Shown here piece after piece: positions 1 through 6,859 of a stretch of 7,557 bases of DNA. Every line of letters starts with the position of its first letter. Position 1 is the stretch's first letter. This stretch comes from Candidatus Glassbacteria bacterium RIFCSPLOWO2_12_FULL_58_11. GTDB lineage: Bacteria > Gemmatimonadota > Glassbacteria > GWA2-58-10. Where the stretch lies: assembly GCA_001780825.1 (NCBI GenBank), contig MFIX01000051.1, forward strand, positions 1 to 7,557, given 5' to 3'. The notes below the pieces were generated by a model. It was not told the origin of the DNA. It worked only from the letters and a program-made list of their open reading frames with translations, and ran no database searches. The position numbers were made by a program, and so were the translations under genes.

Positions 1-2
1 AG

Positions 3-701
3 CAGACCTTTGATCTTGACGCCCGGATCGAGGTCCGGGGCCGCGAGCCGGTGGTGATCCAAAACATGTACGCCGGCAGCCAGGGCTCCGGGATGGTCAC
101 CCGGGATTTGCAGACGATTCTTCAATACCTGTACAGCAATTTTTACGGCCCGGCTGACATCGGCGACATGCGCTTGAACCTGGAAGTGAAAGATGGGTTT
201 CCGAACGCCCTGATCCGGGAGGTTTACCTCGACCGGAGCAGCGTCTACCCCGGAGATACTCTTCAGATAGATGTCCTGCTCGATCCGTTCAACGGGCCCC
301 GATTCAAAGTGCCTTTCAAGGTGGTAATCCCGCAGGATGAGACCGAAAACAATCTGTTTATCCTGGTCGGCGGCGCAGAGCCGATTACCCGGACCGAGTT
401 CCAGCTCTCGCCGGGAAGGTTCATGTACACCAGCCTCGATCACCTGATCCGCCTGATCAACGAGACCCGGAAAAATAATTGCCTCTATGTCAAGGTATTC
501 CGGATGGACAAGGGACTCATTCTCGGAGGCCATGAAATGCCCGGCCTGCCCTCCTCGACCTGGGCCATGCTCAGCTCCGAGAAATCCGCCGGGGCGACCC
601 TGCCGCTCAACGACCTGTCGCTGGCCGAGTTCGAAAAACCGACCGGCTATATTATCAGCGGATTCAAAGTGCTCCCGGTGGAGCTGAAAGAAAGGGAATG
701 A
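3..701 (+). CDS. SpoIVB/S55-peptidase family protein, C-terminal part (5' end outside window)
   Basis: The reading frame is open from the left edge (codons from base 3) to TGA at 699-701, giving 232 visible residues. The GTG at 51 is internal, because the frame continues upstream with protein-like sequence. By recall, the fragment matches the region after the peptidase domain in large bacterial proteins annotated as SpoIVB peptidase S55. The visible landmarks are a segment with GSQGSGMVTRDL, a beta-rich stretch around YLDRSSVYPGDTL that looks like an Ig-like sandwich, a helical segment DHLIRLINETRKNNCLYVKV, and a closing region with GGHEMPGLPSS and YIISGFKVLPVEL. The catalytic Ser/His region would lie upstream, so protease activity cannot be judged here. 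A similar S55 protein next to a propeller protein is a pairing I remember from Acidobacteriota-like genomes. The propeller gene begins 221 bases downstream on the same strand. The family call is from memory and the function is unknown. Confidence 0.6.
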   Translation, partial: QTFDLDARIEVRGREPVVIQNMYAGSQGSGMVTRDLQTILQYLYSNFYGPADIGDMRLNLEVKDGFPNALIREVYLDRSSVYPGDTLQIDVLLDPFNGPRFKVPFKVVIPQDETENNLFILVGGAEPITRTEFQLSPGRFMYTSLDHLIRLINETRKNNCLYVKVFRMDKGLILGGHEMPGLPSSTWAMLSSEKSAGATLPLNDLSLAEFEKPTGYIISGFKVLPVELKERE

Positions 702-736
702 GCATTCTCCCAACCATTAGTATTGGCTTATTACGG

Positions 737-880
737 TTTTGCAAAAAGTCCATTTTCAGATGGCAAAGTCAAAAGCCCCAGGTATGAGGCGTGCAGAGAT
801 CGTGGAATGAGGCGCACACAATGACCGGCCGCGGTGAGGAGCTTTGCCGCACGACGAGGTAGCTGGAGCTTTGACGAGGT
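737..880. repeat. Structured non-coding intergenic element, probable dispersed repeat
   Basis: This segment fills most of the 209-base gap between the S55-like gene and the propeller gene. It begins with the perfect palindrome TTTTGCAAAA (737-746). Bases 768-784 and 860-875 form a long imperfect inverted repeat, with 14 of 16 positions paired plus one bulge. Inside it, CGTGC (790-794) pairs perfectly with GCACG (849-853), and ACCG (824-827) pairs with CGGT (832-835) around a four-base loop. The right half holds two internal direct repeats: GGAGCTTTG at 838-846 and 865-873, and ACGAGGT at 854-860 and 874-880. No coding potential is evident. The layout, including GCAAAAAGTCCATTTTCAGA followed by GGAATGAGGCG, resembles intergenic repeats I recall from Desulfobacterota and metagenome genomes. 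It could be a non-autonomous mobile element or a structured RNA. The pairing is seen directly; the repeat status is inferred. Confidence 0.5.
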
Positions 881-912
881 TCTCAATTATAAACGCAGCA
901 AACCTGACAGAT

Positions 913-917
913 GGAGG
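913..917 (+). promoter_or_regulatory. Ribosome-binding site that favours a TTG start for the propeller gene
   Basis: GGAGG lies five bases before the in-frame TTG at 923-925, which is good spacing. The ATG at 911, in the same frame, has no purine-rich site upstream (the preceding bases are CAAACCTGACAG). Starting at TTG also gives a signal peptide beginning Met-Leu-Lys, with a positive N-region. The ATG start would place a Glu second. Confidence 0.55.
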
Positions 918-922
918 CAAGT

Positions 923-3157
923 TTGCTTAAATCCGCCGCTTCGTGGTCCATCCTGATACTATTTGGCCTGGCCGGCTCGGTCCGGGCGGACGGCACTAAG
1001 TTCTGGACCAGCCAATCGAGAAGCGATTTCATGAGCGGGAAATCCGAGGGAGTGTCAATCCTGGCCGAGGACGCTCTGGTCCTGGCGCCCGAGGTAAAAA
1101 TGCTTTGCGATACCGGAGAGCCTTTTATCTGGTGCATGATCACAGATGGCAAAGGCACGCTCTATGCCGCGACCGGCCATGACGGGCATGTGTTGCGTAT
1201 CGGCGCGAAAGGCGACACCTCGATTGTCTATGACGCGCTGGAGCCTGAAGCTACAGCCCTGGCGCTGAAAGAGGACGGGAGCCTGTATGTGGGGACCTCT
1301 CCGGAGGGACGGGTCTACCGCCTGAAAGGCGGCGCCGGCGAGGCCGGGAATTTTTTTGATCCCGAAGAAAAATACATCTGGTCCATGCTGCCTGCCCCCG
1401 ATGGCGGTCTCTATGTGTCGGTCGGCTCGCCGGGAAAAGTTTACAAGGTAAATGACAAGGGCGAGGGACGGCTCGTGCTCGATTCCCAGGAACAGCATAT
1501 AATCTCGCTGGCCCTGGACCGCGAGGGAAACCTGCTGGCCGGCTCCAGCGGCAGCGCCCTGCTCTATCAGGTGGATAAAAGCGGTACGGTATCGATCCTG
1601 TACGACAGCCCGTTGAAAGACCTCCGCGCGATCCTCGTCGATAAGGAAAATAATCTGTTCGCCGGCGCCTTCGAATTGCAGTCTCCCGGCGACCAGGCCA
1701 AACAGATGATGGTGCAGCAGGGAGGACAGTCCCCAGCGCAAAACCAGGCCGGCGAGGATTCCTCTTCCGGGGAGGAAAGCCCCCGGCAGGGCAGGCAGGA
1801 TTTCATCCTGCGGCCCAGACCGGGGGGGAGAGGCCCGTCGGCCAACAGCGAAATATATTTCTTCGACCGCGACCGTTTTGTCACGCGAATCTGGCGCGAG
1901 ACCGGCGAGGCTGTCATGTCTCTGGGACTTAATTCCGATGACCGGGCGCTCTTTGTCTCCAGGAAAGAAGACAACAATCTTTTCGCCATCGACAGGCTCG
2001 GCGAGGTCGCCCTGCTCAACTCTTTCCAGGAGATCGAGGTCACCGGTTTCCTGCGCGATTCCGGCCGCACGCTGATCTGCACCGGCAATCCCGGAAAGAT
2101 TTACGAAATCGGCACCCATTACCGTCACAGCGGGACTTTCACCGCTAAAGTGCTCAATGCCGGAATCCCCTCGGCCTGGGGCAGGCTCGAATGGGAGGGC
2201 GAAACACCCGCGAACACCCGGGTATTCTTCCAGACCCGCTCAGGCAATACCGATTATCCCGATACAACCTGGAGTCCCTGGTCACAGGCTCTGCGGGGGC
2301 TGCCGGAGGAGAAAATAAGCTCACCCGCCAGAAAAAATCTGCAATGGAAAGCCACCCTGGAAAGTGACGATGTCAGTATTACTCCCAGCCTGGCCAAAAT
2401 CACTGTCTCTTACCTGAGCCGCAACCGGCCGCCCATGATCAGCCCGATCCGGCTAATGCCTCAGGGCTTGTACATCAGAAAGCCACCTTTGCCTCCGGAT
2501 GACAGCGATAAAGGGCAGAAGTATCCCTATGAAGTGGCCGAGCTGATGAATAATAAAAAGCCGGGAGCCACGGACAATCCTTTCCAGGGGAAAAAAGAAT
2601 ATCAAAGGAACCTCAGGATGGTGGGCTGGAACGCTAACGACGCCAATGGGGATGAGCTGCTTTATAATATCCACTATCGGGGCATCGCTGAAAAAACCTG
2701 GCGGCTGCTGGCCCTCGGCATCGATGAAAACTCGTACATCCTGGACACCGAAAATATGGCGGATGGGAAATACGTTCTCAAAGTGACCGCTTATGATTCG
2801 CTGGATAACGCGGGCGAACGCGCCATGTTCACCGAGCGGATCAGCCCGGAATTCGTGGTCGACAACACTCCGCCGGCGGTCCGCGGCCTGCGCCTGGACA
2901 AGCTGAACGGCGGAAAAGGCTTCGAGGTCACTTTCGAGACCCAGGATGAGACGAGCAATATTGACCGGGTAGAATATGCGCTGGATTCCGGGGATTGGAT
3001 GCCGATCGATCCTGAGGACCGGATAACGGACAGTCGGGAAGAAAAATACCGGATCAGCCTGCCTGGCATTTCAGCCGGCGAGCATACGGTTTCGGTGCAG
3101 GTCTATGATGATGTTTTTAACACGGTTATTGTGCGGCGCTCGGTGACCTTGCCCTGA
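923..3157 (+). CDS. Exported seven-bladed beta-propeller protein with C-terminal beta-sandwich/Ig-like domains
   Basis: The protein has 744 residues from TTG 923 (748 from the alternative ATG at 911) and ends at TGA 3155-3157. A Sec signal peptide covers residues 1-22, with predicted cleavage after VRA. About seven repeats of the type DGxLYxGTxxxGxVYRL follow, near residues 67-94, 110-134, 152-176, 193-217, 234-314, 330-357 and 372-396, which suggests an NHL/SMP-30-like propeller. The fifth blade is interrupted by a Gln/Ser/Glu/Pro/Arg/Gly-rich, probably disordered insert at about 252-308. A beta-sandwich region follows at about 400-500 (TRSGN, WSPWS), then a Pro-rich linker. Two Ig/FN3-like modules come next, at about 566-645 (NDANGDELLY) and 645-744 (VDNTPPAV). 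I see no catalytic motif, so binding or scaffolding outside the cytoplasm is more likely than catalysis. The gene sits after the S55-like gene, separated by the structured element, and ends at a strong terminator. The precise function is unknown. Confidence 0.8.
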   Translation: MLKSAASWSILILFGLAGSVRADGTKFWTSQSRSDFMSGKSEGVSILAEDALVLAPEVKMLCDTGEPFIWCMITDGKGTLYAATGHDGHVLRIGAKGDTSIVYDALEPEATALALKEDGSLYVGTSPEGRVYRLKGGAGEAGNFFDPEEKYIWSMLPAPDGGLYVSVGSPGKVYKVNDKGEGRLVLDSQEQHIISLALDREGNLLAGSSGSALLYQVDKSGTVSILYDSPLKDLRAILVDKENNLFAGAFELQSPGDQAKQMMVQQGGQSPAQNQAGEDSSSGEESPRQGRQDFILRPRPGGRGPSANSEIYFFDRDRFVTRIWRETGEAVMSLGLNSDDRALFVSRKEDNNLFAIDRLGEVALLNSFQEIEVTGFLRDSGRTLICTGNPGKIYEIGTHYRHSGTFTAKVLNAGIPSAWGRLEWEGETPANTRVFFQTRSGNTDYPDTTWSPWSQALRGLPEEKISSPARKNLQWKATLESDDVSITPSLAKITVSYLSRNRPPMISPIRLMPQGLYIRKPPLPPDDSDKGQKYPYEVAELMNNKKPGATDNPFQGKKEYQRNLRMVGWNANDANGDELLYNIHYRGIAEKTWRLLALGIDENSYILDTENMADGKYVLKVTAYDSLDNAGERAMFTERISPEFVVDNTPPAVRGLRLDKLNGGKGFEVTFETQDETSNIDRVEYALDSGDWMPIDPEDRITDSREEKYRISLPGISAGEHTVSVQVYDDVFNTVIVRRSVTLP

Positions 3158-3188
3158 TACCGGACGGATGGCTTGTCGTGGCTTGGAT

Positions 3189-3223
3189 AACCCGCTTCTC
3201 ATTTCAAGGAAGCGGGTTTTTTT
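3189..3223 (+). terminator. Rho-independent terminator after the propeller gene
   Basis: CCCGCTTC (3191-3198) pairs perfectly with GAAGCGGG (3209-3216) around a ten-base loop, and the flanking AA (3189-3190) can pair with TT (3217-3218). A run of seven T residues (3217-3223) follows. It lies 31 bases after the propeller stop codon. On the minus strand the hairpin is not followed by T residues, so it acts in one direction only. Confidence 0.92.
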
Positions 3224-3276
3224 ATGCACTGGTCAAAATTAGTTGGCCGCGGGTGATTGCGCGGTCCTGGCTTTAG

Positions 3277-4569
3277 CTAAAAGAGCTTGACCAGACTGAC
3301 TCCCCGGTAGTAATGCTTGAGAATACCGGTATAGGCCTCCCCGTCATCCGCCCTGGCCCTGGCGCTGGTCTGGCACAGACCCAGCCCGTGGCCGTAACCT
3401 TTCCCGCTGGCGACAATCACAGTCCCTCCGGCATTATTCTCCACGGTCAGGTCGAACAGGGTGCTCGGCAGGAGGCTCCCCTCTGGCTGACGGAGCACGC
3501 TGCGGATCTGATCGCCTTTGATCTGCAGGACCCTTTTCTCCGTGGTCACTTTCAGCAGGACGCTCCGGCCGGAGGGACCCTTTTCGAGAACCTCGATATC
3601 GGTGGGCTCGCCGATATCCTCAGGCGACAGCCCGACCAGGGCCGGCAGCGTGCGCTTGATACCCTCAAGCAGCTCCTGGCGGGTCCAGGTGATAGTCCAG
3701 TTGTTCCACTTGGAGGACAGGTCCAGCCGGTCATCCTCCACCGACTTAAGGTACGGATTGCTGTCCGCGAACTGTTTGCCCCACACTTCCTCGGGGTCGG
3801 CGGTACGGCCGCCGCTGGTACTGTGGTAAAAGGCGGTGATCACCCGGCTCCGGTAAGTCAGGCATTCGCCCGCGGTCTCCATGACCGCCTGGTCGGAAAC
3901 CGGATTTTCGCTCTGCACGCCTTTGTAAACCTGATCGCCGGTGTCCGCGGTGAGGTCAAAGGCGTACTGCTGGTTGCGTCCCATCAGCGACATGGCGTAA
4001 CTGCGGGAGGCAACCGCCTGGGCTTTCAGCGCTTCCAGGTAGCGGATATCAAGGCCGCCCATCTCGGCCGGCACCACCGAGCGAAGGTATTGCTCCAGGG
4101 GCAGGCTGTTGACCACCATCAGGAGGCCCTCTGTTCCCGGATAAATGTACAGCTCGCCCCGGTAGGACTGCTTGCCGAGCTCGACGAATGCACCCGCGCC
4201 GAGGGCTTCGATCTTTACTCCTTGGCGATGAGGCTGGCTCACCCGGCCATCCGGCATGGCCACCCGGATCTCCGCCGCCGGCCCGAAGCGCAAAACATCC
4301 CAGTGCCCGCCGGCCGGGACAGCGGCGATTTTATTGCCGCTCTCCGCATCCGAGATCAGCACTCCGCCCGCCCCGCCACCCACATTGACGATCTGCGCGC
4401 GGTTCAACAGCCGGACCCGGACCAGCGGAGAACCCTCCGGGCCTGTGCGGATTGGAGGAGCGGTTACGCGGCGGTGGCAGGCCGGAGAGACAGAGATAAG
4501 GATCAATAAAATAAGCAAGGGTGAAAGGCGGCTGAGAATGAGCTTAACGATGGAGGGGTTCAGGCTCAT
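3277..4569 (-). CDS. SpoIID/LytB-domain exported protein, probable peptidoglycan lytic transglycosylase
   Basis: The protein has 430 residues, with ATG at 4569-4567 and TAG at 3279-3277. The N-terminus has basic residues, then a hydrophobic stretch at 10-28 ending in SPAC (Cys31). This is either an atypical lipobox or an ordinary signal sequence. The SpoIID domain starts around residue 150 with LPLEQYLRSVVPAEM; Glu169 aligns with the position held to be catalytic in SpoIID. It continues with ALKAQAVASRSYA (180-192), TADTGDQVYKGV (207-218), the hallmark FYHSTSGGRT (247-256) and GKGYGHGLGLCQ (389-400) near the C-terminus. Characterised SpoIID enzymes cleave glycan strands lacking stem peptides. 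In non-sporulating bacteria, relatives act in septal or general wall remodelling. The start lies seven bases after the hemL stop with no clear ribosome-binding site, so its translation may depend on hemL. Nothing else here suggests sporulation, so the family name should not be read as a sporulation role. Confidence 0.9.
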   Translation of the reverse strand: MSLNPSIVKLILSRLSPLLILLILISVSPACHRRVTAPPIRTGPEGSPLVRVRLLNRAQIVNVGGGAGGVLISDAESGNKIAAVPAGGHWDVLRFGPAAEIRVAMPDGRVSQPHRQGVKIEALGAGAFVELGKQSYRGELYIYPGTEGLLMVVNSLPLEQYLRSVVPAEMGGLDIRYLEALKAQAVASRSYAMSLMGRNQQYAFDLTADTGDQVYKGVQSENPVSDQAVMETAGECLTYRSRVITAFYHSTSGGRTADPEEVWGKQFADSNPYLKSVEDDRLDLSSKWNNWTITWTRQELLEGIKRTLPALVGLSPEDIGEPTDIEVLEKGPSGRSVLLKVTTEKRVLQIKGDQIRSVLRQPEGSLLPSTLFDLTVENNAGGTVIVASGKGYGHGLGLCQTSARARADDGEAYTGILKHYYRGVSLVKLF

Positions 4570-4576
4570 AATGGAA

Positions 4577-5866
4577 TCAGGGCTGGCTGGATTTTAGGGC
4601 TTCCCGGTTAATTTCCACAGTCCGGTCGATATCTTCCACGGTCATCGCCGCATTGATGAATCCGGCCTCGTACTGGCTGGGGGCGATAAACACTCCCCGC
4701 GAAAGCATCTGATGGAAGTAACGGCCGAAAGCGGCGGTATCGGAAGTTTTGGCCGAGGTGAAATCCACCACCGGCCCTTTAGTGAAAAAGAGGGTCAGCA
4801 GGCTGCCCGCGCGGTTGGCCGTAAGCTCCAGTTCAAGGGCAGCCAGGTTCCCGCGGATACCTTGCTCCAGGCGGGCGGACAGACTTTCCAGATATTCATA
4901 GGGCGGCTCCTGGCTCAGCCGTCGCAGCATGAAAAGTCCGGCGCTCACTCCCACCGGGTTGCCGGACAAGGTCCCGGCCTGGTAAACCGGTCCGAGCGGA
5001 GCGAGCTTTTCCATGATCTCGCGCCTCCCGCCGAACGCCCCCACCGGAAAGCCACCGCCGATGATTTTGCCCAGGCAGGTGAGATCGGGAGTGATCCCAA
5101 AGCGCTGCTGCGCCCCGCCCGGAGCGAGACGGAACCCGGTGATCACCTCATCAAAAATCAGCAGGGCGCCCCATTTAGCGGTAATTTTACGCACGCCCTC
5201 CAAATAGCCTTCCAGTGGCGCCACCACGCCCATGTTACCGGCCACCGGCTCGAGGATCACCGCGGCGATCTGCTCTCCTGCGTTTTTGAATACTTCTCCC
5301 AGTGCTACTAAGTCATTGTAGGGCACATTGATTGTCAGGCCGGAAACCTCCCGCGGCACGCCGGCACTGTCCGGCACCCCGAAAGTCGCGCCACCCGAGC
5401 CTGCCTTGACCAGGAACGCATCCCCGTGGCCGTGGTAGCAGCCCTCGCACTTGACGATCCTGTCGCGGCCGGTGAACCCGCGGGCCAGCCGCAGAGCGCT
5501 CATCGTGGCCTCGGTGCCGCTGTTGACCAGACGAACCATCTCGATCGAGGGCACCATCCGGATAATCAGCTCGGCCAGCTCGATTTCTTTTTCAGTGGCC
5601 GCGCCGTAGCTCGTGCCGCGGCGGATCGCCTGTTCCAGGACCTCGGCCAGCCCCGGGGGATTATGTCCCAGGATCAAAGGCCCCCAGGAGCCTACGAAAT
5701 CCAGGTAACGGTTCCCCTCGACATCATAGAGCCAGGCGCCCTCCCCGCGCTCCACGAAAAACGGCCCGGTCTGGCCGACCGAGCGGAACGCCCGCACCGG
5801 GGAGTTGACTCCCGCGGGGATCGACCGGCAGGCCCGCTCGTAAAGTTTACGGGAGAGAGCGCCCAT
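4577..5866 (-). CDS. hemL: Glutamate-1-semialdehyde 2,1-aminomutase
   Basis: HemL is a cytoplasmic PLP enzyme that converts glutamate-1-semialdehyde, made from glutamyl-tRNA, to 5-aminolevulinate in the C5 pathway. The chosen ATG at 5866-5864 gives 429 residues, a normal family length. The N-terminus contains the typical IPAGVNSPVRAF motif. An ATG 48 bases further upstream would add 16 residues that lie inside ahbB and do not look like the family. PLP-fold landmarks (429-residue numbering) are NSGTEA at 115-120, CYHGHGDAF near 143-151, FDEVITGFR with Asp239, and LGKIIGGGFPVGAFGG with the Schiff-base Lys267. The stop is TGA at 4579-4577. The start codon shares one base with the ahbB stop (TGATG), so translational coupling is expected. 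The gene appears intact, with all key residues present. Confidence 0.97.
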   Translation of the reverse strand: MGALSRKLYERACRSIPAGVNSPVRAFRSVGQTGPFFVERGEGAWLYDVEGNRYLDFVGSWGPLILGHNPPGLAEVLEQAIRRGTSYGAATEKEIELAELIIRMVPSIEMVRLVNSGTEATMSALRLARGFTGRDRIVKCEGCYHGHGDAFLVKAGSGGATFGVPDSAGVPREVSGLTINVPYNDLVALGEVFKNAGEQIAAVILEPVAGNMGVVAPLEGYLEGVRKITAKWGALLIFDEVITGFRLAPGGAQQRFGITPDLTCLGKIIGGGFPVGAFGGRREIMEKLAPLGPVYQAGTLSGNPVGVSAGLFMLRRLSQEPPYEYLESLSARLEQGIRGNLAALELELTANRAGSLLTLFFTKGPVVDFTSAKTSDTAAFGRYFHQMLSRGVFIAPSQYEAGFINAAMTVEDIDRTVEINREALKSSQP

Positions 5867-6372
5867 CAGGAGGCATCCTCCTCGCCGAAATATTTCATCG
5901 AGGTCTTTTTCCACTCCCTGACACTGAAAAGTTTTTCGCGCTCCTCAAGCCCGGAGGCCCGGGACATCTGTTCCACGTAACCGTCGATCTCCTCCATCGA
6001 GGAGCCGTGGATCATCGTATAAAGGGTATAGGGCCAGCCCTCAAAGGGCGGCCTCCGATAGCAATGGGTCACCTGGGGAAACTTGGAGAATATCTCCCCT
6101 TTTTCCCGGCTCTGCGCGGGCTTCGGGACTTGCCAGGCCACCATGCAATTAGCTTTGAATCCGGCCCGCTGGTGATAGAGCGTGGCGCCGAACCTTCGGA
6201 CCAGGCCGCTCGCCGCCCACTGGCCCACTCGCTCAAGCACCTCCCGGTGCTCGAGCCCGACCCGGCGGGCTATTTCCTGGTAGGGTTGCGGGCAGAGCGG
6301 GATATCCTCCTGCAGGATCCGGATCAGCTCTTTGTCTTTTTCCGTAAAAGTATTTTCCGGCTTACCGGCCAT
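5866..6372 (-). CDS. ahbB: Siroheme decarboxylase, AhbB-type subunit (Lrp/AsnC-like fold)
   Basis: The protein has 168 residues. Together with AhbA it is predicted to decarboxylate the C12 and C18 acetate side chains of siroheme, giving 12,18-didecarboxysiroheme in the siroheme-dependent heme pathway. The N-terminal part (about 11-62) is an AsnC-type winged helix ending in LVRRFGATL. The C-terminal part is a RAM-like alpha/beta domain with the AhbB signatures VTHCYRRP (101-108, His103), WPYTLYTMIHG (113-123) and KKTSMKYF (155-162). Automatic pipelines often call such proteins Lrp-family regulators, but the paired gene and heme neighbours argue for the enzyme. The start ATG at 6372 has GGAGG (6383-6379) six bases upstream, and the gene overlaps the ahbA end by 11 bases. 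A NirH/NirL-type role in heme d1 synthesis is the main alternative. No nir genes are visible, but the operon runs off the window. Confidence 0.9.
   Translation of the reverse strand: MAGKPENTFTEKDKELIRILQEDIPLCPQPYQEIARRVGLEHREVLERVGQWAASGLVRRFGATLYHQRAGFKANCMVAWQVPKPAQSREKGEIFSKFPQVTHCYRRPPFEGWPYTLYTMIHGSSMEEIDGYVEQMSRASGLEEREKLFSVREWKKTSMKYFGEEDAS
5868..5883 (-). promoter_or_regulatory. hemL ribosome-binding site inside a small hairpin
   Basis: Read on the minus strand, the Shine-Dalgarno sequence GAGGAGG spans 5883-5877, ten bases before the hemL ATG. AGGAGG (5882-5877) is perfectly complementary to CCTCCT (5873-5868), with the three-base loop ATG. The folded stem would mask the site, and it ends on the first base of the ahbB stop codon. 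A ribosome finishing ahbB would therefore melt it. Confidence 0.6.
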
Positions 6373-6859
6373 CCTCTTCCTCCGCTTCCAGGTCCCGGCC
6401 GGCGGTCTTGAAATCGACCTTGATCTTGTACAGAGCCTCGGCCGGCAAGTCCTTGACCTCCGCCACTCCGGGCAGAGAGCTCACCCGGTCGAGAATCTCG
6501 TGGATGCGCTCCTGGCTGGCGGCGATCAGGGTAAACCAGAGGTTGAAACGGTTCTCACGCTCATAATTATGGGTTACCTCGGGAAACCGTCCCACCTCCC
6601 GCGCTACCGCCGGCAGATGCCCGGAGTCCGGGATGCGCACCGCGACTAATGTGCTGACATAACCCAGTTTGCGCGAGTCGAAAACCGCACCGAACCGGCG
6701 GATGATCTTGCGCGCTTTAAGCGATTCGATCCGCCCGATCAGCTCTTCCTCGCCGATCCCCACTTTCCCGGCTATCAGCAAAAACGGCCTTTCGCAAACC
6801 GGAAAACCACTCTGTATATTGTCCAGAATCTTCCTGTCCACTGCATCCAGATCGTTCAA
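6362..6859 (-). CDS. ahbA: Siroheme decarboxylase, AhbA-type subunit (Lrp/AsnC-like fold)
   Basis: The protein has 165 residues and is the partner of AhbB in siroheme decarboxylation. Residues 1-60 form the AsnC-like winged helix (LDAVDRKILDNIQ, then KIIRRFGAVF at 51-60). Residues 65-150 form the RAM-like ligand/dimer domain, with VTHNYERE (95-102, His97) and FNLWFTL (105-111), which fit the AhbA/NirD-G group. The start is a TTG at 6859-6857, supported by GAGGAG (6870-6865) five bases upstream and by a LDxxDRKIL motif immediately after it. No closer ATG is available. The TTG overlaps the hemB stop as TTGA, a four-base overlap. The C-terminal tail (EAEEEDGR) is strongly acidic because its codons carry the ahbB ribosome-binding site. 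It could be misread as a transcription factor, but the tandem arrangement with ahbB between hemB and hemL supports the enzyme call. Confidence 0.9.
   Translation of the reverse strand: MNDLDAVDRKILDNIQSGFPVCERPFLLIAGKVGIGEEELIGRIESLKARKIIRRFGAVFDSRKLGYVSTLVAVRIPDSGHLPAVAREVGRFPEVTHNYERENRFNLWFTLIAASQERIHEILDRVSSLPGVAEVKDLPAEALYKIKVDFKTAGRDLEAEEEDGR

Noticed and set aside
871..893. Possible promoter TTGACG (871-876) with TATAAA (888-893) before the propeller gene
   Set aside because: The spacing is only 11 bases instead of about 17, and the TTGACG belongs to the right arm and direct repeats of the structured element.
1055..2128. Long minus-strand open frame (357 codons) opposite the propeller gene
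   Set aside because: It lies opposite the regular propeller repeats, which are clearly the coding strand. Its translation shows no repeat or domain logic.
3235..3264. Possible minus-strand terminator after the SpoIID gene (CCGCG/CGCGG stem)
   Set aside because: The stem is only five base pairs and the nearest T run is four bases long and about nine bases away, so it is too weak to call.
3313..4509. Long plus-strand open frame (398 codons) opposite the SpoIID gene
   Set aside because: The opposite strand encodes a protein with clear SpoIID motifs throughout. The plus-strand translation has no recognisable family or plausible fold, and long antisense frames are common in GC-rich genes.
3..4569. 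Sporulation locus suggested by SpoIVB-like and SpoIID-like genes in one window
   Set aside because: The two genes are on opposite, convergent strands with no other sporulation genes nearby. Both families are widespread in bacteria that do not form spores.
5867..5914. Upstream ATG at 5914 that would lengthen HemL by 16 residues
   Set aside because: The extension lies inside ahbB and does not resemble HemL N-termini. The ATG at 5866 has a good ribosome-binding site, a stop-start overlap and gives the usual family length.
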